DNA from: Thiohalophilus sp.
Lineage (GTDB): Bacteria > Pseudomonadota > Gammaproteobacteria > UBA6429 > Thiohalophilaceae
Length of the DNA: 64,000 nt
Direction: 5' to 3'
NCBI RefSeq assembly: GCF_034521165.1
Contig: NZ_JAXHMV010000011.1
Span: 117,795-181,794, forward strand
Below are positions 16,725 to 25,308 of this stretch, one piece after another (positions within the stretch are counted from its first letter, which is position 1; every line of letters starts with the position of its first letter). The notes below the pieces were generated by a model that saw only the letters and a list, made by a program, of their open reading frames with translations, was not told where the DNA came from and made no database searches. Position numbers and translations under genes: made by a program.

Positions 16725-17159
16725 ATGTCCGACTTTAACAGCACCGAAGAAGTGGAATTTTCCAGCGCGATGTCGGCCTTCGAGGCCAAGCACTTCTCGC
16801 GCGCCATGCCGATGCTGATGCCGTTCGCCGAAAAGGGCGACGCCGAGGCGCAGCACCGGGTGGCGATCATGTATCAGAACGGACTGGGTGTGGTGCGCAG
16901 CGACGAACAGGCGCTCAAATGGATGCGCGCCGCCGCCGAGCAGGGCCACGCCCTGGCCCAGCACGGCATGGGCTTCATGTACCTGGAAGGCGAGTGCGTC
17001 GACAAGGACGAGGCCCAGGCCGTGGAGTGGTTCCGCAAGGCCGCCGAACAGGGCCTGGCCGGCTCCATGACCACCCTGGCGATGATGTACGAAGAAGGCA
17101 AGGGCGTCCCGCAGGACGCCGAACAGGCCAAACAATGGTACGCCAAAGCCGGATTCTGA
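16725..17159 (+). CDS. Sel1-repeat protein
   Basis: 144 residues starting at the ATG after GGAGAG; an upstream frame extension lacks support. Three Sel1-like helical repeats of about 36 residues are visible: AEAQHRVAIMYQNGLGV…, ALAQHGMGFMYLEGECV… and AGSMTTLAMMYEEGKGV…. Such proteins act as scaffolds for protein-protein contacts. No signal peptide is present, so it is cytoplasmic. Partners are unknown. Confidence 0.9.
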   Translation: MSDFNSTEEVEFSSAMSAFEAKHFSRAMPMLMPFAEKGDAEAQHRVAIMYQNGLGVVRSDEQALKWMRAAAEQGHALAQHGMGFMYLEGECVDKDEAQAVEWFRKAAEQGLAGSMTTLAMMYEEGKGVPQDAEQAKQWYAKAGF

Positions 17160-17166
17160 GAGAGTT

Positions 17167-17324
17167 GTAAATGTAACGCGGAGAACGCAAAGACGCAGAG
17201 GACGCAAAGGACTTAATGTAATGTTGAATTTTGAATTACAGAGAAGCCCACAGTTAAAATTCAACATTAAAAATTATTTTATCTTTGCGTTCTCTGCGTC
17301 TTTGCGTCCTTTGCGTTAATTAAG
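17167..17324. repeat. nested long palindrome joining two repeat families
   Basis: The outer arms are of the GCAAAG/CTTTGCGT family (about 17173-17210 and 17283-17322). The inner arms are of the TTGAAT/ATTCAA family (about 17220-17240 and 17255-17272), leaving a short loop. Arms align with high identity over roughly 65 nt, so the transcript or single strand could form a long hairpin. Confidence 0.8.
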
Positions 17325-17354
17325 TTTGTATCTAATTGAGATGGTAGTAAGTTT

Positions 17355-18398
17355 ATGCGTCCTGCACATTTGGTATCCGTACTCGATAAGGAATTTCTCA
17401 GCGCCCGCGAGGGGCAACACACGCCGGTGATGATCTGGGGGCCGCCCGGGGTGGGCAAGTCGCAGATCATCGCCCAGATCGCGGAAAAACATCAGGTGCC
17501 GTTGATCGATATTCGTCTGTCACAGATGGAACCCAGCGATCTGCGCGGGATTCCGTTTCGCAACGGCGAGACGGTGGAGTGGGCGGTGCCGGCGATTTTG
17601 CCCGATGCCGAACGTCACGGTCCCCAGGGTATTCTGTTTCTGGACGAGATTACCTCGGCCACGCCGAGTGTCTCGGCGGCGGCCTATCAGTTGATTCTGG
17701 ATCGGCGTCTGGGGGAATACGAGATCCCCGATGGCTGGGCGATCTTCGCCGCCGGCAACCGCCAGGGCGATCGCGGCGTCACCTATACCATGCCGGCGCC
17801 GCTGGCCAACCGTTTTTCGCATTTCGAGTTCGAGGTCAACCTGGACGACTGGGTGGCCTGGGCCTATCAGCACGGTGTGGATGAACGGGTCATCGCCTTC
17901 GTCCGTTTTCGCCCCGAACTGCTGTTTGAATTCGATCCGGCCCACAACCCGATGGCATTTCCCTCGCCGCGTTCCTGGGAGTTCGCCAGCCGTGCCCTGC
18001 ACAAGTTCGAACATCACAATGACATTCGCCTGGGGACCTTGCAGGCCTGTGTCGGCCCGGCCGCCGGCATCGAGCTGAACGCCTTTATCAACAATCTGGA
18101 TCAGCTGCCGGATATCGACGCCATCGTGCGCGGTGAGCCGGTCTCGGCGCCCAAAGAGATCGATCTGCAGTACGCGGTGGCCGCCTCATTAGTCGGCCGG
18201 GCGATCAAGGCGAAGGAGAGCGAGACGGCGCAGCAGGTTCATGGCAACATCATCGAGTATGCCAGTGCCTTCCCGCAAAAGGAGATGGGCGTGATGCTGG
18301 TCTCCGACATGCACCGGGCCATCGGCCAGGAGCTCTTCAGCGTGCCACAATTCGCCCGATGGTCCAACGAAGTCGCCGATGTAATGCTGTATAACTGA
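17355..18398 (+). CDS. MoxR-type AAA+ ATPase
   Basis: 347 residues with Walker A GPPGVGKS (29-36), the MoxR signature LSQMEPSDLRGIPF, Walker B ILFLDEI (about 93-99) and sensor-1 FAAGNRQGD. MoxR ATPases act as chaperones for metal-centre or complex assembly together with VWA proteins. Here the VWA partner follows immediately. It probably leads a five-gene unit that also holds a DsrS-like protein and a glutaredoxin. Cytoplasmic. Confidence 0.92.
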   Translation: MRPAHLVSVLDKEFLSAREGQHTPVMIWGPPGVGKSQIIAQIAEKHQVPLIDIRLSQMEPSDLRGIPFRNGETVEWAVPAILPDAERHGPQGILFLDEITSATPSVSAAAYQLILDRRLGEYEIPDGWAIFAAGNRQGDRGVTYTMPAPLANRFSHFEFEVNLDDWVAWAYQHGVDERVIAFVRFRPELLFEFDPAHNPMAFPSPRSWEFASRALHKFEHHNDIRLGTLQACVGPAAGIELNAFINNLDQLPDIDAIVRGEPVSAPKEIDLQYAVAASLVGRAIKAKESETAQQVHGNIIEYASAFPQKEMGVMLVSDMHRAIGQELFSVPQFARWSNEVADVMLYN

Positions 18399-18418
18399 GA
18401 CTGATCGTCAAGACGTTT

Positions 18419-19804
18419 ATGAGCGAGCAGGATCTGGACACCAAGCTGGCCGCCGCGCGGACCAGGCTGATCATCGACAAGCCATTTCTCGGCGCGCTGG
18501 TCTTGCGTCTGCCGATGGTCAAGGGCGATCCCGCCTGGTGCAAGACCACGGCCACTGATGCGCGCAAGTTCTACTACAACGCCGAATACATCAACGATCT
18601 GAGTCTGGCCCAGACCCAGTTCGTTCTCGCGCATGAGGCGCTGCACTGCGCGCTGTCCCATTTCGCCCGGCGCCAGCACCGGGTGCGCCATCGCTGGGAT
18701 CTGGCCTGTGACTTTGCGATCAACCCGTTACTGATCAAGGACGGTTTGACGCCGCCCCCCAATGCGCTTTACCAGCCGATGTTCGACGGCATGACCGCCG
18801 AAGAGATCTATCCCATGCTGGATGATTTCGAGAACGAGACGCCGCAGGATCAGCACGTTTACGACGAGTCCGACGCGGACGGCGAGGATCCGCAGGGTGA
18901 CATGGAACCGCCGACCGAAACCCCTTCGTCCCCGCAGGACCAGCCGAGCGAACAGGGTGGCGATAACGACGAGCAGGAACCCGATTCACAGCCCAACGAG
19001 GGCCAGGGCGGGAACAGTGACACGGATGACGATAGCAACAGCGAATCCGACGGCAACGGGACGAGCCCGCAGCTCGACGAAGACGAAATCAAGGGCGGTG
19101 GTTCGAGTCCGGAGCCGGATGAATCCGACTCGCCCGAAGGGGCCCCACAGCCCGCGCCACTGTCACACAGCGAACGCGAGGCGCTCAGTGTCCAGTGGAA
19201 ACAACGCCTGGCCGGGGCGGCCCAGTCAGCCATGCAGGCCGGCAAGCTGGGCGATGACATGGCGCGCCTGGTGGATTTCTTATTGCAGCCGGAGCTGCCC
19301 TGGCGTTCGCTGCTGGCGCGTTACATGAGTTCCGTGGCCCGCGACGATTACAGTTATACCCGACCCAACCCGCGGCGCGGCGATCCGGCGGTGTATCCGA
19401 GCCTGCGCAGTCAGCAGGTGGATATCGTGGTGGCGATCGACACCAGCGGCTCCGTCTCCGATGGCGAGATCCAGGCGTTCATCTCGGAAATCGATGCCAT
19501 CAAGGGCCAGATGCGCGCCCGCATCACGCTGGTCGCCTGTGATTCCGAACTGGCCGAAGAGGGCCCCTGGGTGTATGAGCCATGGGATGAATTCACCAAA
19601 CCGGTGTCGATCAAAGGCGGCGGCGGGACCTCGTTCGTGCCGGTGTTCGAATGGGCCGAGCGCCAGGATCGCTATCCGGAACTGCTGATCTACTTTACCG
19701 ATGCCGAGGGACAGTTCCCCAAAACCGAGCCGGGCTTCCCGGTGATCTGGCTGGTCAAGGGCAAGACGCCGGTGCCCTTTGGCCAGCGTATCCAGCTGAA
19801 CTGA
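18419..19804 (+). CDS. DUF2201-type putative metallopeptidase with VWA-like domain
   Basis: 461 residues. The N-terminal domain carries a zinc-peptidase-like HEALH motif at 72-76. A long low-complexity acidic linker (about 130-245, rich in D, E, S, P, Q) follows, then a C-terminal VWA-like domain with the MIDAS start DTSGS near residue 341 and GGGGTSF later. This is the standard partner of MoxR ATPases of this kind. It starts 20 nt after the ATPase. The intact HExxH makes peptidase activity possible but unproven. Confidence 0.9.
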   Translation: MSEQDLDTKLAAARTRLIIDKPFLGALVLRLPMVKGDPAWCKTTATDARKFYYNAEYINDLSLAQTQFVLAHEALHCALSHFARRQHRVRHRWDLACDFAINPLLIKDGLTPPPNALYQPMFDGMTAEEIYPMLDDFENETPQDQHVYDESDADGEDPQGDMEPPTETPSSPQDQPSEQGGDNDEQEPDSQPNEGQGGNSDTDDDSNSESDGNGTSPQLDEDEIKGGGSSPEPDESDSPEGAPQPAPLSHSEREALSVQWKQRLAGAAQSAMQAGKLGDDMARLVDFLLQPELPWRSLLARYMSSVARDDYSYTRPNPRRGDPAVYPSLRSQQVDIVVAIDTSGSVSDGEIQAFISEIDAIKGQMRARITLVACDSELAEEGPWVYEPWDEFTKPVSIKGGGGTSFVPVFEWAERQDRYPELLIYFTDAEGQFPKTEPGFPVIWLVKGKTPVPFGQRIQLN

Positions 19805-19816
19805 TATAATAGACGC

Positions 19817-20947
19817 ATGGAACTGTCCAACGAAGACGCACTGCGCCTGAATGTGCTGCTCAACCAGGATCTACAGGCGATCCGCATCGATGAGTCGAAG
19901 ATGATCGTCTATGGCCTGTCCGACAAGGGCGAGGCGACGATTCCACTCAATCCCAATTGCCGTGACGAGCAGTACATCAAGCGGGTCAAGGAGTTGATCT
20001 CCACCCACGTGCTGGGCTCGCCGGGCGGCTATCCGGTGTTTCTGCGCCGCTGGACCCGCATGGGTCAGACCAAAGACAAAAGCCTGGACAAGCTGCTGCA
20101 GCTGGGCGAGTCCGAGGCCGTGGTGGCGGTGGTGCATGCCGAGGGGCTGAGCGACGATCTGGCCCGGCGCGCCTGGTGGGCCATGCCCAACTCGGAAAAT
20201 GCGCGCTGCATGCTGCGTCGCGAGCAGGTGGTGGAGGGCGAGATGGGTCCGGTGCTGGCCGATTTTCTGCTCGAGTTTCTGCCGTTCGAGGAAGAACCGC
20301 GGGATATCGTCGAGTCGGTGCGGCTGGTATTGCAACCGGGCCTGGTGGACGAGACCACCCGACAGGATCTGTGGGCCAAAGGGCAGCGCAAGAACGCCTA
20401 CCTGGTCGGGTTTTTGAAAACCCTGCCGGATGCCTTGCCCGAGTCGGCCGCGCCGCATCCACAGCTGGAGGCGGCGTGCGCCGCCCTGACGCCGCTGATT
20501 GAAGAAGGCAACCCGGCAGCCCGCCAGCTGCAGCGCACCCTGGATGCGCCCGGCCAGGCGTTTCTCAAGACCGCCAGCCAGGTGATGAAAAAGCCGGCCA
20601 ACCAGGACGTGGTGGTGGCCCTGCTGGAGGCGATTGAAGACTATTTTGCCGATTTGCATCCCGGCTGCGCGCCGTGTCGCGAGGTCGACCGCGTGCTGGC
20701 CAACGCCCGTCAGTGTTGCGAGGATCCCCGCCAGTTACCCGCGCCGGCGCGCGAGGTGCACGACGCGTTGCCCGACGCGCATCAGCCGTTGCTCGAATCG
20801 GCACTGGTGCTCTCGCAACTGGGGGTGCCGGTGATCAATCCGATTTTTGCCGTGACCGATGCCATCGGCTCGGTGATGCGGCGCAAGATCGAGCCGGTCA
20901 GCCAACCGTTTTTCGAACACGCCAGCCGGCTGCTCGGCCAGTCCTGA
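19817..20947 (+). CDS. dsrS: DsrS-like protein
   Basis: A soluble 376-residue protein whose N-terminus (LSNEDALRLNVLLNQDLQAIRIDESKM) matches my memory of DsrS, the last gene of the A. vinosum dsr cluster, reported to influence dsr expression after transcription. It has no enzymatic motif, although the C-terminal part holds a small cysteine group (CAPCREVDR, QCCED) that might bind a metal. In this genome it is separate from the dsr operon and sits 12 nt behind the VWA gene. The name rests on recalled similarity and is moderately sure. Confidence 0.65.
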   Translation: MELSNEDALRLNVLLNQDLQAIRIDESKMIVYGLSDKGEATIPLNPNCRDEQYIKRVKELISTHVLGSPGGYPVFLRRWTRMGQTKDKSLDKLLQLGESEAVVAVVHAEGLSDDLARRAWWAMPNSENARCMLRREQVVEGEMGPVLADFLLEFLPFEEEPRDIVESVRLVLQPGLVDETTRQDLWAKGQRKNAYLVGFLKTLPDALPESAAPHPQLEAACAALTPLIEEGNPAARQLQRTLDAPGQAFLKTASQVMKKPANQDVVVALLEAIEDYFADLHPGCAPCREVDRVLANARQCCEDPRQLPAPAREVHDALPDAHQPLLESALVLSQLGVPVINPIFAVTDAIGSVMRRKIEPVSQPFFEHASRLLGQS

Positions 20948-20952
20948 GACTC

Positions 20953-21516
20953 ATGGGGCTTCAGTTTTCCCGAGTGGCCGCCTCGTTCGTTGTCCAGGTT
21001 TCCCGACCGGTGCTGGAACAACACATGGTGGCCAGCCCCGAGGTGGTGGGAGAGGAACTGGCCCGGCAGGTGGCCCTGTATGCCCAGCAAAACAGCCTGG
21101 GCTACTATCCGGCACTGGACTATTTCCTCGAACATGGTGGTGTCGATGCCGAACTGCTCAATGCCGTCGAAAGCATGACCTGGCTGGTCACCGGTCTGGT
21201 GCGCGAAGAGATCAAGACCCGTCTGCGACCGGTGTTTTCCAATATCCGCTTCGAATCGATTCAGACGCTCGCCTATACCATGCCGAGCGTGCGCCCCGGG
21301 CAGAACAATACCTTGCTGCGTCTGGGCGAACACTTCACGCCCGATCGGGTCAAGGTGGCCATCGTTGCCACGTCCATTCGCCATCGCGATACCCCGGAAA
21401 CCGCGGTGAAAATGGCCGAACGGATGATCTGGCGCTGGTTGCATGAACACTTCGAGAAGATCGAAATCACCCATACCCGTTATCTGCCACCGGACGAGGA
21501 CGACTCGAACTCATGA
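20953..21516 (+). CDS. hypothetical protein between dsrS-like gene and glutaredoxin
   Basis: 187 residues from the ATG at 20953, six nt after the preceding stop codon. The long upstream frame is a shadow of the DsrS-like gene. The protein is soluble and helical, ends in an acidic tail (PPDEDDSNS) and has no cysteine. Its stop codon overlaps the glutaredoxin start by 4 nt (ATGA), so the two are translationally coupled. Function unknown. Confidence 0.8.
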   Translation: MGLQFSRVAASFVVQVSRPVLEQHMVASPEVVGEELARQVALYAQQNSLGYYPALDYFLEHGGVDAELLNAVESMTWLVTGLVREEIKTRLRPVFSNIRFESIQTLAYTMPSVRPGQNNTLLRLGEHFTPDRVKVAIVATSIRHRDTPETAVKMAERMIWRWLHEHFEKIEITHTRYLPPDEDDSNS

Positions 21517-21779
21517 GCCGGGTTCAGATGTACTGCACCAAAGCCTGTCCCTACTGCCAGCGTGCCGAACAGCTGTTGCGCAAACGCGGTATCCGGTTTG
21601 AAAAGATCCGTGTCGATTTGGCCAAAGGTAAATTGCGTGAAATGCTCAAACGCAGCCGGCGCGATACCGTCCCGCAGATCTTTATTAACGATCACCACAT
21701 CGGTGGCTATGATGAACTGGCCAGACTGGATAAACGCGGCCAGTTGCAGAAACTCGTGGGGAAAAAGGTCAAACCTTGA
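21513..21779 (+). CDS. grxC: glutaredoxin, GrxC type
   Basis: 88-residue dithiol glutaredoxin with the active site CPYC at residues 12-15, the cis-proline in TVPQIFI and the glutathione-binding GGYDEL. It reduces disulfides with glutathione in the cytoplasm. Coupled to the preceding unknown protein and last in the MoxR-VWA-DsrS-like unit, it hints at a thiol-linked function for that unit. Confidence 0.93.
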   Translation: MSRVQMYCTKACPYCQRAEQLLRKRGIRFEKIRVDLAKGKLREMLKRSRRDTVPQIFINDHHIGGYDELARLDKRGQLQKLVGKKVKP

Positions 21780-21865
21780 CCTTTGTCTGTCGTTTGTCAT
21801 GATTCAATGGTAATGTTTTGCGATACGATGAATCGATAAACAGATAAAGATTGCAGGGGATTAGC

Positions 21866-23164
21866 ATGGCCGTGACGCCAAAATCCACCGAGCTCCGGAT
21901 CGAGCCCGACACAGAGCCTCAGAACAACACCGATTGGCGTTCGGCCTATCAACGGGTACGCAAGGCCAGTGAGCTGATCTGTGAGCCGTTGATGATCGAG
22001 GATTATGGTGTGCAGACCATGGCGAATGTCAGCCCGCCCAAGTGGCATCTGGCACACGCAAGCTGGTTTTTCGAAACCTTCCTGCTCAAGCCGTACCTGG
22101 ACGGTTACCGGGAGTTTCATCCCGATTACGCACGCCTGTTCAACTCCTATTACGAACAGGTCAGCGCCTGTCATCCGCGCCCGCAACGCGGCCTGTTATC
22201 CCGACCTACAGTCGAGGAAGTCTACTCTTACCGCACCCACGTCGATGAAGCGATGTTGCGTCTGATTGAATCGCCACGGATGAGTGAGCCGCAAATTCAG
22301 GGGCGTTTACTCACGGGCCTCAATCACGAACAGCAACACCAGGAATTGCTGCTCACCGATATCAAACACATTCTCGGTATGAATCCCCTGCGTCCCGCCT
22401 ATCGGGAAATTGAGACGCCGGCGGGGAGCGAACAACCGCTCGAATTTGTTCGCTTTACCGGCGGCCTGAAAAAACTCGGCGCCGACGAGGGCGATTTTGC
22501 GTATGATAACGAGCGGCCCCAGCACGATATCTGGCAACCGCCGTTTCGCATCGCCTCGCGTCCGATCACCAACGGCGAATACATCGACTTCATCGAGGAT
22601 GGCGGTTATCTGCGCCCCGAGTTATGGTTGGCCGACGGCTGGGACGCCATCAAGAAAGGACAATTTCATACCCCGCTGTACTGGGAGAATCGTGACGGTC
22701 AGTGGTGGTACTATACGCTGGGCGGCATGCAGCCGGTCGATCTCCATGCCCCGGTGGCGCATGTCAATTATTTCGAAGCCAACGCCTATGCCAGCTGGGC
22801 CGGCAAGCGCCTGCCGACCGAGGCCGAGTGGGAAACCGCGGCCGAGAACCTGCCGGTCAAAGGCAACCTGCGCAGTCGCGGTTATCTGCAACCGGTTGCT
22901 GGCGAGGGAAACGAGCAAGGCGTGATCAAGCTGTATGGCGATGTCTGGGAATGGACCCGGAGTGCTTACGGCCCGTATCCCAAATACCAACCGGTCGACG
23001 GCGCGCTGGGCGAATACAATGGTAAATTCATGTGCGGCCAGTATGTGCTGCGCGGCGGCTCCTGTGTCACACCGGCCGACCATATCCGTCGCACCTATCG
23101 CAACTTTTTCTATCCCGGCGATCAATGGCAGTTTTCCGGGATACGCCTGGCGGAGGACATCTGA
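21866..23164 (+). CDS. egtB: EgtB, iron-dependent sulfoxide synthase of ergothioneine synthesis
   Basis: 432 residues from the ATG after AGGGGA. The N-terminal DinB-like domain supplies the iron histidines: HLAHASWFFE near 61-64 and NHEQQHQE around 152-157. The C-terminal formylglycine-generating-enzyme-like domain (about 195-430) has GDVWEWTRS and VLRGGSC. EgtB joins hercynine with a thiol, cysteine or gamma-glutamylcysteine. It overlaps egtD by one base. No egtA, egtC or egtE is in the window. Confidence 0.93.
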   Translation: MAVTPKSTELRIEPDTEPQNNTDWRSAYQRVRKASELICEPLMIEDYGVQTMANVSPPKWHLAHASWFFETFLLKPYLDGYREFHPDYARLFNSYYEQVSACHPRPQRGLLSRPTVEEVYSYRTHVDEAMLRLIESPRMSEPQIQGRLLTGLNHEQQHQELLLTDIKHILGMNPLRPAYREIETPAGSEQPLEFVRFTGGLKKLGADEGDFAYDNERPQHDIWQPPFRIASRPITNGEYIDFIEDGGYLRPELWLADGWDAIKKGQFHTPLYWENRDGQWWYYTLGGMQPVDLHAPVAHVNYFEANAYASWAGKRLPTEAEWETAAENLPVKGNLRSRGYLQPVAGEGNEQGVIKLYGDVWEWTRSAYGPYPKYQPVDGALGEYNGKFMCGQYVLRGGSCVTPADHIRRTYRNFFYPGDQWQFSGIRLAEDI

Positions 23165-24129
23165 TGTCGAAGATGCCTGCAGTTTATTATTATGACGAAC
23201 ACCCGCCGGAAGCGGATTTTTATGCCGAGGTGATCGACGGTCTCAAGCATCGGCCGCGGCGGATTTCGCCGAAGTTTTTTTACGACGAACGCGGCTCTGA
23301 ACTGTTCGACGCCATCTGTCGTACCGAGGAATATTATCCCACCCGCACCGAACAGGCGCTGTTGCAACAGCATGCCGGCGAGATCGCCGGGCTGATCGGC
23401 GAACGCTGCCTGTTGATCGAGCCGGGCAGCGGCAACAGCGAAAAAGTGCGGCTGCTGCTGGATGTCCTGCACCCAAGCGCCTATCTGCCGATGGATATCT
23501 CGCGTGATTTTCTCTATCAGGCGGCCGATCAGGTGGCACAGGAATACCCCTGGCTGGAAGTGCACGCGGCCTGCGTCGATTTTACCGCGCCGCTGAGCCT
23601 GCCGTATTGTCCACCGGCTACCCGTAAATTGATCTTTTTTCCCGGCTCCAGCATCGGCAACTTCGAGCCCGAGCAGGCCGAAGTCTTTTTACGTAACCTG
23701 ACTTCCGTCGCCGGAGCACAGGGCAGTCTGTTGATCGGCGTGGATCTGAAAAAAGATCCGGCGATTCTCAATGCCGCCTATAACGACCGTGCCGGCGTGA
23801 CCGCGGCGTTCAACCTGAATTTATTGCACCGCATCCGGCGTGAACTGGATGCCGAGCTCGATCCCGGCCTGTTCGAACACGATGCCTGGTACAACGACAC
23901 GTTGGGCCGGGTTGAAATGCACCTGGTCAGCCAGCAGGCCCAGCAACTGAAGATCGATGGCCAGCTGTTCGAGTTCGACAAGGACGAAACCATCCATACC
24001 GAAAGTTCCTACAAATACACCGTCGAGGAATTCATCGACCTGGCGGGACGCGCGGGTTTCACCAGCCGCCAGGTCTGGACCGACCCTGACAATTTATTCA
24101 GTCTGCACTATTTTGACGTTGGAGACTGA
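23164..24129 (+). CDS. egtD: EgtD, histidine N-alpha-methyltransferase
   Basis: 321 residues starting at the ATG of TGATG, overlapping the egtB stop. SAM-dependent methyltransferase that trimethylates histidine to hercynine. Landmarks are RRISPKFFYDERGSELFD near the N-terminus, the SAM loop IEPGSGNSEKV, and FFPGSSIGNF. Length is typical (about 320). With egtB it forms a two-gene operon. Confidence 0.94.
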   Translation: MSKMPAVYYYDEHPPEADFYAEVIDGLKHRPRRISPKFFYDERGSELFDAICRTEEYYPTRTEQALLQQHAGEIAGLIGERCLLIEPGSGNSEKVRLLLDVLHPSAYLPMDISRDFLYQAADQVAQEYPWLEVHAACVDFTAPLSLPYCPPATRKLIFFPGSSIGNFEPEQAEVFLRNLTSVAGAQGSLLIGVDLKKDPAILNAAYNDRAGVTAAFNLNLLHRIRRELDAELDPGLFEHDAWYNDTLGRVEMHLVSQQAQQLKIDGQLFEFDKDETIHTESSYKYTVEEFIDLAGRAGFTSRQVWTDPDNLFSLHYFDVGD

Positions 24130-24130
24130 A

Positions 24131-24226
24131 TAATTTTGAATTCTGAATGTTGAATTTTGAATTAAATGCAAATCAGTAATTTAAAATTCAGCATTCAAAA
24201 TTATATCGTCGCGCCTCTGCGTTAGT
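24131..24226. repeat. palindrome with TTGAAT/ATTCAA arms plus CTGCGTTAG tail
   Basis: Arms at about 24131-24165 (TTTTGAATTCTGAATGTTGA) and 24178-24205 (AAAATTCAGCATTCAAAATT) lie between the convergent egtD and mrpG genes, where they could act as a terminator for both. Confidence 0.75.
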
Positions 24227-24545
24227 CTCTTTTGTCTTCGCTTTGTGGCGGTTTGGCGAGGGAGCGCAGTTGCAGGTGCAGGGCGGCTTTGGAGAGCAGG
24301 TGGGCGCTGACCGGGGCGGTGATGAACAGGAACAGGGTGACCAGGATTTCGTGCAGGCTGAGTTCGTCGCCACGACTGAAGTAGAGTGCCGAGGCGAACA
24401 GGAGGCTGCCGACGCCCAGCGTGGTGGCCTTGGTGGGGCCGTGCAGGCGGGTATAGAAATCCTTCAGGCGCGCCAGCCCGAGCGAGCCGATGAAGGTGAA
24501 GGCGGCGCCGATGAGGATCAATGCGGAAATAATCGTTTCGACCAT
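24222..24545 (-). CDS. mrpG: Mrp Na+/H+ antiporter subunit G
   Basis: 107 residues from the ATG at 24543-24545; a longer frame upstream is a shadow of mrpF. About three membrane segments are seen, with the family motif LGLARLKDFYTRLHGPTKATTLG. Small membrane subunit of the Mrp (Pha/Mnh) antiporter and last gene of the operon. Confidence 0.92.
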   Translation of the reverse strand: MVETIISALILIGAAFTFIGSLGLARLKDFYTRLHGPTKATTLGVGSLLFASALYFSRGDELSLHEILVTLFLFITAPVSAHLLSKAALHLQLRSLAKPPQSEDKRD

Positions 24546-24550
24546 GATAG

Positions 24551-24820
24551 TTACTCGATGATGTCGCCGCGTAGCAGGTATTTGCACAGCGCCACGGTGC
24601 CGACAAAGCCCATCAGGGCAATCAACAGTGCCGCTTCGAAATAGATATTGCTGGCTGAGTAGATGCCGAACAGGACCAGCAGTGCGATGGTGTTCACGTA
24701 CAGGGTGTCCAGGGCCAGAATGCGATCCGGCATATCCGGTCCGAAGAGTAATCGCCACAGGTTCAGCAAAACGGCGATGGAAACCAGTGCAAACGCAATC
24801 GGGATGACGGTTTCAATCAT
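24551..24820 (-). CDS. mrpF: Mrp Na+/H+ antiporter subunit F
   Basis: 89 residues with three membrane segments and the motif GPDMPDRILALDTLYVN typical of MrpF. Overlaps mrpE by 4 nt, indicating coupled translation. Confidence 0.93.
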   Translation of the reverse strand: MIETVIPIAFALVSIAVLLNLWRLLFGPDMPDRILALDTLYVNTIALLVLFGIYSASNIYFEAALLIALMGFVGTVALCKYLLRGDIIE

Positions 24821-25308
24821 GATTCGAACACCTCCTTGATGGGCGCTTCATAACGCTGCTTGATTCTGTTGACCATCGCGTCGGTATCGGTTTCGTGCAG
24901 CGCATGCACGATCAGACAACGTCGATCCTCGCTGAGCTTCGCCGAGACGGTACCGGGGGTCAGGCTGATGGTGTTGGCCAGCAGGCTGATGGCCAGATCG
25001 GTGCGTAAATCCAGGGGCAGCTCGACAAAGTGCGGCTGCAGGTGTTTCGGCTGACCCAGTATCAGTCGCGCCACGGTCAGGTTGGCCACCACGATATCGA
25101 ACAACACGATAACGATAAACCGCAGCAGTACCAGCGGCCGGGCAATGCGTACCGGCTCCGGCCAGAAGTGACGGGTAAACAGCGGAATCGCCCAGCCGAA
25201 CAGCAGTCCCAGCAGCAGGTGGCCGGGCGCGAAGCTGTTCACCAGCAGCATCCAGATCAGCGCCAGCGACAGGGTCAGGACCGGGTGGGGTAGCCAGTGT
25301 TGCTTCAT
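24817..25308 (-). CDS. mrpE: Mrp Na+/H+ antiporter subunit E
   Basis: 163 residues with two to three N-terminal membrane segments and a cytoplasmic tail containing TISLTPGTVSA and HALHETD, hallmarks of MrpE. It is needed for assembly of the antiporter. Overlaps mrpD by 4 nt. Confidence 0.93.
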   Translation of the reverse strand: MKQHWLPHPVLTLSLALIWMLLVNSFAPGHLLLGLLFGWAIPLFTRHFWPEPVRIARPLVLLRFIVIVLFDIVVANLTVARLILGQPKHLQPHFVELPLDLRTDLAISLLANTISLTPGTVSAKLSEDRRCLIVHALHETDTDAMVNRIKQRYEAPIKEVFES

